Positions 11,801 through 12,331 of a stretch of 12,331 bases of DNA are shown piece after piece. The DNA is from Ectocarpus siliculosus (Eukaryota > Sar > Phaeophyceae > Ectocarpales > Ectocarpaceae). The position numbers and the translations under genes were made by a program. How positions within the stretch are numbered: position 1 is the stretch's first letter; each line of letters opens with the position of its first letter. The DNA is taken from NCBI GenBank assembly GCA_000310025.1, contig FN649737.1, positions 2,492,543-2,504,873 on the forward strand, written 5' to 3'. The notes beneath the pieces were generated by a model. It worked only from the letters and a program-made list of their open reading frames with translations, searched no databases and was not told the origin of the DNA.

Positions 11801-12283
11801 CTGGACCAATTATCGAAGCTCGATAACTCACTCCATAGCGCAGAGAGAGGCGGTGCCGAAAATGGCGGCGTTGGAGCGTCTTGTCGAGGGCTTCTCGTTA
11901 AACGTATCGTTTGATTCGTACGTCCTCTTCATCGTGGAGAAACTGACCATTGAAAACCGGTCCATGGGGTGGTGTCTTACTTCAGTTACGGTGGACGCTC
12001 CTACGCTACAACAGCGAGTGCGAGCACACCAACCTTCAGGAAGTGCGTGAGCTTCGAGTTTCGGTACGGCACCGGGGCCGCGTTCTCTCCACCCCCACCC
12101 CCCGCGTCGCCGTTGCCGCCGCCCGCGTGCCCCCCCGAATCATTCCGGGAGTTCCGCCGCGACATTATGGTGGCGTTCTTCGACAGGCACGCCAGCACGT
12201 CGCCGAGGCTCGAAAGACAGAGGTTGATGTTCTGAGTCTCGTACAACCGTTTCCCTTCAGAGCCCGAAAGCGACAGTCGCTCG
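229..12283 (-). CDS. Kinesin heavy-chain-like motor protein, internal part of a 16-exon gene (5' and 3' ends outside window)
   Basis: A kinesin is a microtubule motor that uses ATP hydrolysis to move along or act on microtubules. The exons, read from high to low coordinates, are 12034-12283, 11218-11289, 10488-10583, 9532-9654, 8819-8890, 6738-6859, 5854-5965, 5357-5430, 4629-4698, 3992-4081, 3620-3717, 3127-3181, 2420-2488, 1859-2014, 858-1083 and 229-491. Every intron is GT..AG and the phases agree at all 15 junctions (11 phase 0, 3 phase 2, 1 phase 1). They join into about 650 residues without a stop. Residues 1-140 hold kinesin signatures: SER after switch II, ETQNINL..LSSLGDVL, VPYRNSKLT, DSLGGNSKTLMV and SLMYASRAKKIRN. 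Residues 141-650 are charged, heptad-like stalk. The P-loop and switch I half is missing to the right and the C-terminus to the left. The subfamily is not recognised; ETQNINL, the PYRNSKLTHFLK wording and the absence of the usual VSP motif after LMV suggest a divergent protist-type kinesin rather than kinesin-1. Confidence 0.9.
492..857 (-). other. Kinesin intron O-P, 366 bp
   Basis: GT..AG intron, phase 1, ending with a C11 run on the sense strand (plus G11, 497-507) followed by TGTAG. No gene or other repeat recognised. Confidence 0.8.
858..1083 (-). CDS. Kinesin exon O: stalk, 75 residues
   Basis: 226 bp, residues 488-562 plus the first base of a split Gly: starts ALVSSRDEAVRASDATRKKL, includes ETRAVLDEKEAELRRLQGAL and ends ERKTEQQAHAK. 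Continuous charged coiled coil. Acceptor CAACCACAG|GCA; donor AAAG|GTGGTG, phase 1, the only phase-1 junction of the gene, matched by exon P (G|GT = Gly). Confidence 0.9.
1084..1858 (-). other. Kinesin intron N-O, 775 bp
   Basis: GT..AG intron ending in a sense-strand CCA/CAA repeat (plus strand GTT then GGT, about 1090-1140) directly before the exon O acceptor. Read through into the exon, this gives a false poly-His/poly-Gln frame. The region 1200-1858 shows no gene or repeat I recognise. Confidence 0.8.
1090..1140. repeat. (GTT)n(GGT)n compound microsatellite, CCA/CAA in the transcript
   Basis: Triplet repeat directly upstream of the exon O acceptor at 1084. Confidence 0.92.
1859..2014 (-). 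CDS. Kinesin exon N: stalk, 52 residues
   Basis: 156 bp, residues 436-487: ARIRTTVTRLTKVEEAVGEA, then LDAAGLRTKLDEAS, AARESALQEAEAA and KRESE. Ala/Glu/Leu-rich coiled coil. I placed the start at TTTTCTTTTCTAG|GCG (2015/2014); the nearer AG at ACAG would give the wrong phase. The donor is GAG|GTGACA, phase 0. Confidence 0.88.
2015..2419 (-). other. Kinesin intron M-N, 405 bp, mostly minisatellite
   Basis: GT..AG intron with a strong TTTTTTCTTTTCTAG acceptor. About 260 of its 405 bp are a 4-copy ~67-bp repeat (2053-2310), described separately. Confidence 0.82.
2053..2310. repeat. ~67-bp minisatellite, four copies
   Basis: Copies start at GATCACAT (2053), TGTCACAT (2120), GATCACAT (2187) and GGTCACAT (2242). 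Each contains a TTCCGATCCGAATCGG-like core and, in the first three, an AGAGAGG..GGCAGG-type purine end. The last copy is more diverged. It fills most of intron M-N. Confidence 0.88.
2420..2488 (-). CDS. Kinesin exon M: stalk, 23 residues
   Basis: 69 bp, residues 413-435: AMERLEKLREDRLETEATIA then REE. Textbook heptad-like charged sequence. Acceptor TCCATTCAG|GCG and donor GAG|GTGCTG are phase 0. The frame stays open past the donor, so a later donor cannot be excluded, but phase with exon N fits this one. Confidence 0.83.
2489..3126 (-). other. Kinesin intron L-M, 638 bp
   Basis: GT..AG intron holding the (GA)35 microsatellite (CU-repeat in the transcript) at 2779-2848 with further GA-rich sequence to about 2960. 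The Ser-Leu and Arg-Glu repeat frames on both strands here come from this dinucleotide repeat. No gene seen. Confidence 0.8.
2779..2848. repeat. (GA)35 microsatellite
   Basis: Seventy bases of uninterrupted GA on the plus strand (CU in the kinesin transcript), continuing as imperfect GA to about 2870 and again at 2930-2941. Confidence 0.97.
3127..3181 (-). CDS. Kinesin exon L: 55-bp microexon-like stalk exon
   Basis: Shortest exon: one base completing a split Arg and 18 residues (395-412), EKETRQAELRGLEDDKKK. The acceptor is TTTTCTTTTACTCCGCCAG|G and the donor AAG|GTGCCC. It was found because exon K ends in phase 2 and exon M starts in phase 0; this block has exactly that phase change and joins as EALARE..KKKAMERLEKL, continuous charged coiled coil. 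Confidence 0.82.
3182..3619 (-). other. Kinesin intron K-L, 438 bp
   Basis: GT..AG intron, phase 2, with a TTTTCTTTTACTCC pyrimidine tract before the acceptor. No repeat or gene recognised. Confidence 0.75.
3620..3717 (-). CDS. Kinesin exon K: stalk, 32 residues
   Basis: 98 bp, residues 362-393 plus two bases of a split Arg: ASAKAKQEQASRARTDGIRE then CKDLEEQAEALA. Coiled-coil composition. The acceptor is CCTCGGCAG|GCG and the donor TAG|GTCAGG (phase 2). The 274-bp intron before it (3718-3991) carries a sense UUG/CUG-rich tract (plus strand 3837-3930). Confidence 0.85.
3837..3930. repeat. CAG/CAA-rich low-complexity tract
   Basis: Imperfect CAG, CGG and CAA triplets in intron J-K; UUG/CUG-rich in the transcript, 61-154 nt after the exon J donor. 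Confidence 0.85.
3992..4081 (-). CDS. Kinesin exon J: stalk with Pro-containing break, 30 residues
   Basis: 90 bp, residues 332-361: AALGLGTTTPMPPDRVVAAV then NHLQEEREKE. The Thr/Pro part (TTTPMPP) would interrupt the coiled coil and may be a hinge; the C-terminal half returns to charged helix. Acceptor CTGACCAG|GCC and donor GAG|GTGACA are phase 0, so the exon is frame-neutral. Confidence 0.8.
4082..4628 (-). other. Kinesin intron I-J, 547 bp
   Basis: GT..AG intron. It contains a sense UUG/CUG-rich tract (plus-strand CAA/CAG-rich, about 4447-4575) 50-180 nt after the donor and a short (AGAGTC)n hexamer run near 4119-4145 close to the acceptor. The Gln/Thr-rich plus frames here are products of these repeats. 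Confidence 0.78.
4447..4575. repeat. CAG/CAA-rich low-complexity tract
   Basis: Imperfect CAG/CAA/CCA triplets in intron I-J, UUG-rich in the transcript, 53-181 nt after the exon I donor. Confidence 0.85.
4629..4698 (-). CDS. Kinesin exon I: stalk, 23 residues
   Basis: 70 bp: one base completing a split Arg (AG|G) and residues 309-331, LVLELEAAEAREKALLGYWR then QLQ. Strong Leu/Glu heptad pattern. The acceptor is TCGTCTAG|G and the donor CAG|GTGTTT (phase 0). The other two reading phases of this block contain stops, so phase 2 entry is forced. Confidence 0.86.
4699..5356 (-). other. Kinesin intron H-I, 658 bp
   Basis: GT..AG intron, phase 2. I see no repeat, RNA gene or additional exon; the long plus-strand frames across 5014-5313 and 5240-5701 have no recognisable similarity, and the second overlaps exon H antisense. 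Confidence 0.72.
5357..5430 (-). CDS. Kinesin exon H: stalk, 24 residues
   Basis: 74 bp encoding residues 284-307, ELRLAARQLEGVRGDGLRHR then ADRD, plus two bases of a split Arg. The acceptor is CTGCGGCAG|GAG. I chose donor CAG|GTAGCT at 5356 and not the nearer GT after GGAG, because only it leaves phase 2, which exon I requires; the joined junction reads RADRDR-LVLELEAAEA, continuous coiled coil. The in-frame sequence upstream of the acceptor has a stop, supporting the start. Confidence 0.78.
5431..5853 (-). other. Kinesin intron G-H, 423 bp
   Basis: GT..AG intron, phase 0. The last 100 nt before the acceptor are C-rich on the sense strand (plus-strand G-rich 5453-5493). No repeat or gene recognised. 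Confidence 0.75.
5854..5965 (-). CDS. Kinesin exon G: stalk, 37 residues
   Basis: 112 bp encoding the end of a split Ser (AG|C) and residues 247-283: TIETMERETGSRLGGDEVEE, then MQRAMMAWQAQ and ATAAQQ. Acceptor AACCGCAG|C (phase 2) fits the donor of exon F exactly; donor CAG|GTTTGC is phase 0. The gene-distal side of its acceptor is repeated in tandem in the intron, each copy keeping the CAG. Confidence 0.88.
5956..6340. repeat. ~130-bp degenerate tandem repeat, three copies, spanning the exon G acceptor
   Basis: Unit starts at 5956, 6084 and 6216 (CTCTATCGTGCTGCGGTTGT and close variants; spacing 128 and 132). A second marker, TGCTGCAGACAGGGGGCAGG followed by CACGACATC, is identical at 6031 and 6168 and degraded near 6289. 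On the sense strand each copy includes a CAG corresponding to the exon G acceptor (5966, 6094 and 6226). Confidence 0.85.
5966..6737 (-). other. Kinesin intron F-G, 772 bp, with tandem copies of the exon G acceptor
   Basis: GT..AG intron, phase 2. About half of it is a ~130-bp tandem repeat (5956-6340), described separately, and a further partial copy of the exon G 5' end is at 6419-6470. The remaining parts (6340-6410 and 6480-6737) show no gene. Confidence 0.8.
6419..6470 (-). other. Partial copy of exon G 5' end; candidate alternative exon
   Basis: On the minus strand AACAGCAG|CACGATGGAGAGG resembles the exon G start CCGCAG|CACGATAGAGACG. From the matching AG at 6472-6471, phase 2 entry reads TMERNAPGNGKALRKRR without a stop to AGG|GTACAG at 6418, phase 0 exit, the same entry and exit phases as exon G. 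It could be a mutually exclusive exon or a decaying duplicate. Confidence 0.35.
6738..6859 (-). CDS. Kinesin exon F: Gln-rich coiled coil
   Basis: 122 bp giving 40 residues (206-245) plus two bases of a split Ser codon: AGKLAVQHRAFVNLQARLQQ, then QLGEYQKK and LQQQEITHLR. It is a clear Gln/Leu-rich coiled-coil segment. The acceptor is GGCTGGCAG|GCC with a long pyrimidine tract (CATTTTTTTTCCCTTTCTCC) 29-48 nt upstream; the donor is CAG|GTACGG, phase 2. Confidence 0.9.
7489..7624. repeat. ~86-bp period duplication in intron E-F
   Basis: CATGACACCAACTCAGCCAA TGAAC at 7514 and CATGAAACCAGCTCAGCCAA TGAAC at 7600, with AGAGTGAAATGAAGA before each (near 7489 and 7563). Further GAGTGAAAT words make the block internally repetitive. 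Confidence 0.75.
8239..8755. repeat. Pair of similar ~100-bp blocks (about 8239-8346 and 8662-8755)
   Basis: Both blocks run AACA.TGCAA.GT, GACAG.CAAGCA, then GAAGAGAACAAGCAGTGTCC-like sequence followed by GGGTCAGGCC and GTAGGC. The second lacks a few short segments. Offset about 410-420 bp, same orientation. Confidence 0.65.
8345..8475 (+). repeat. Dispersed repeat, copy 1
   Basis: Shares with 11790-11915 an ordered series of words in the same orientation: CCACAC.C.CC, TTGAAAGCTGGAT / TCGAAGCTCGAT, CTCCA.A.C.CGGAGAG, then GGCGGTGCCCAAAATAGCGG / GGCGGTGCCGAAAATGGCGG and CGT.GGA.CGTC. Confidence 0.6.
8819..8890 (-). CDS. Kinesin exon E: stalk, 24 residues
   Basis: 72 bp encoding residues 182-205, GLSSTNERERAQLEGKLS followed by TVIHSQ. 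Acceptor GGTGCAG|GGC, donor CAG|GTACAC, both phase 0, so the exon could be skipped without shifting frame. Its last ~20 bp and donor region have two degraded look-alikes further into the next intron (8571-8589 and 8628-8648). It is short and moderately heptad-like; support comes from splice-phase agreement with exons D and F. Confidence 0.78.
8891..9531 (-). other. Kinesin intron D-E, 641 bp
   Basis: GT..AG intron. A sense-strand UUG-rich tract (plus strand CAA-rich, about 9331-9420) lies 110-200 nt downstream of the donor, and a C8 run (plus) sits just inside the donor at 9505-9512. Nothing else is recognisable. Confidence 0.78.
9331..9420. repeat. CAA-rich low-complexity tract
   Basis: Imperfect CAA/CAG/AAC triplets in intron D-E; UUG-rich in the transcript, 111-200 nt after the exon D donor. 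Confidence 0.8.
9532..9654 (-). CDS. Kinesin exon D: start of coiled-coil stalk
   Basis: 123 bp, 41 residues (141-181), beginning VSAEIETLKHRLHQRSLELS and ending ASLREKLE. Leu spacing and charge fit a coiled coil; a neck-adjacent EIE.LK.RL..R segment of this type follows the motor in many kinesins. Acceptor GGGCAG|GTG and donor GAG|GTAGGT are phase 0. The intron downstream opens with GTAGGTGTG. Confidence 0.88.
9655..10487 (-). other. Kinesin intron C-D, 833 bp
   Basis: GT..AG intron. A short sense-strand CAA/CCA-rich tract (plus strand GTT/GGT, about 9676-9706) lies just upstream of the exon D acceptor. The interval 9710-10480 shows no recognisable gene or repeat; the open plus-strand frame 9481-9999 is antisense to exon D and runs into this intron without any family similarity. 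Confidence 0.8.
10488..10583 (-). CDS. Kinesin exon C: last motor helix and neck
   Basis: This 96-bp exon encodes 32 residues (109-140). SLISLMYASRAKKIRN matches the final motor helix (alpha-6; compare the TLRYA.RAK.I.N pattern of the family), followed by the neck-linker region QSCVNVDTAG. Acceptor CACAG|AGC and donor CAG|GTGAGA are both phase 0. The exon marks the border between the catalytic core and the stalk. A purine-rich, G15-bearing stretch, not a pyrimidine tract, precedes the acceptor, so this may be a weak splice site. Confidence 0.92.
10584..11217 (-). other. Kinesin intron B-C, 634 bp
   Basis: Non-coding intron with a GTGGGT donor and an AACACAG acceptor. It contains a ~58-bp tandem duplication near 10950-11075 and a run of 15 C on the plus strand (15 G in the transcript), 10615-10629, beginning 31 nt before the acceptor. 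No gene is seen in either strand. Confidence 0.8.
10950..11075. repeat. ~58-bp tandem duplication in intron B-C
   Basis: TACGCACCGGCTACAGGCAT at 10969 and TACGCACCGGCAACATGAAT at 11027, each followed by CGCC.CTGAGTGTT / AGCCATTGAGTGTT and then .GG.CTGG. Confidence 0.7.
11218..11289 (-). CDS. Kinesin exon B: DSLGGNSKTLMV strand of motor core
   Basis: A 72-bp exon encoding 24 residues (85-108), starting DSLGGNSKTLMV and ending TAAYHRQ. LGGNSKT is a near-universal kinesin motor motif at the last part of the core beta sheet. The acceptor is CACGTCCAG|GAT and the donor CAG|GTGGGT, both phase 0, so it joins LTHFLK of exon A to SLISLMYASRAK of exon C, which is the expected order. Most kinesins have a VSPA-type segment after LMV; here the corresponding part reads TTLRSTAAYHRQ. 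Confidence 0.92.
11290..12033 (-). other. Kinesin intron A-B, 744 bp
   Basis: Non-coding on the splice model, GT at 12033 and AG at 11290. It holds one copy of a dispersed repeat (about 11790-11915). Apart from an A-rich plus strand (pyrimidine-rich on the sense strand) between 11340 and 11600, I see nothing else in it. Confidence 0.8.
11790..11915 (+). repeat. Dispersed repeat, copy 2
   Basis: Partner of the 8345-8475 block, in a different intron of the same gene 3.4 kb away; best-conserved part is GCGGTGCCGAAAATGGCGGC near 11848. Confidence 0.6.
12034..12283 (-). CDS. Kinesin exon A: end of switch II, helix alpha-4, loop 12 insertion, PYRNSKLT motif
   Basis: This exon encodes residues 1-84 of the visible protein. 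The acceptor is CCCAG at 12284-12288; the exon opens with the last base of a Ser codon, giving (S)ERLSLSGSEG, which would continue the DLAGSER motif of kinesins from the preceding exon outside the window. Then come ETQNINLCLSSLGDVL (alpha-4, the main microtubule-contact helix) and VPYRNSKLTHFLK. Between them, 12073-12177 encodes about 35 residues rich in Gly, Asn and Arg where most kinesins have a short loop 12. The donor is AAG|GTTGGT (phase 0). The upstream intron has a C-rich pyrimidine tract on the sense strand (a G27 run on the plus strand). The open frame continues past the splice site, but kinesin similarity stops there. Confidence 0.9.
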
Positions 12284-12295
12284 CTGGGTGGTGGT

Positions 12296-12322
<27 letters not shown>
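12296..12322. repeat. G27 homopolymer at right edge
   Basis: Twenty-seven G on the plus strand followed by CCCCGGGGG. On the sense strand it is a C tract ending about 8 nt before the exon A acceptor, so it may act as the pyrimidine tract. Its exact length and the sequence beyond are likely unreliable. Confidence 0.9.
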
Positions 12323-12329
<7 letters not shown>

Positions 12330-12331
12330 GG

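Noticed and set aside
11763-12050. Plus-strand ORF (VPKMAALERLVEG) resembling the frame at 8232-8507 (VPKIAASEPSSS)
   Set aside because: The resemblance follows from the dispersed nucleotide repeat; after about 10 residues the frames diverge, and the 3' end overlaps exon A antisense. Probably non-coding repeat.
1-12331. tRNA, rRNA, transposase, reverse transcriptase or viral genes
   Set aside because: Looked for on both strands by motif; none seen.

Overview
The window looks like nuclear DNA of a eukaryote with many introns. Almost all of it is the middle part of one gene read on the minus strand. Short GC-rich coding blocks of 55 to 263 bp are separated by introns averaging about 670 bp. 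The blocks have GT..AG borders, and their reading phases match across every junction. This architecture, together with moderately high GC and abundant CAA/TTG, GA and poly-G/C tracts in the introns, resembles brown algae (Ectocarpus-like stramenopiles). That taxonomic guess is inference; no marker gene is present.

The gene encodes a kinesin. From right to left (the 5' to 3' direction of the gene) it begins inside the motor domain. Exon 12034-12283 carries the end of switch II, helix alpha-4 and the VPYRNSKLT motif. Exon 11218-11289 carries DSLGGNSKTLMV. Exon 10488-10583 carries the last motor helix (LMYASRAKKIRN) and the neck. Thirteen further exons, from 9532-9654 down to 229-491, encode a long charged, Ala/Glu/Arg-rich stalk predicted to be coiled coil. 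The 16 exons give 1,948 coding nt, about 650 residues. The P-loop half of the motor lies beyond the right edge and the C-terminus beyond the left edge. The subfamily could not be assigned.

No other gene is supported on either strand. The remaining long ORFs are antisense shadows of exons or read-through of intronic low-complexity DNA. Intron contents: (a) a ~130-bp tandem repeat (5956-6340) whose copies each repeat the exon 5854-5965 acceptor, plus a fourth acceptor-plus-coding copy near 6470 that could be an alternative exon; (b) a ~67-bp minisatellite (2053-2310); (c) a (GA)35 tract; (d) UUG-rich tracts (sense strand) just downstream of several donors, with CAA/CCA-rich tracts just upstream of two or three acceptors; (e) a dispersed ~125-bp repeat in two introns; (f) a pyrimidine-rich 1.96-kb intron that holds several local duplications, including decayed copies of an exon-donor junction.

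I see no evidence of a novel multi-gene system. The points of interest are a Gly-rich insertion in microtubule-binding loop 12 of the kinesin, a possible mutually exclusive exon, and signs that introns grew by duplicating splice-junction segments.
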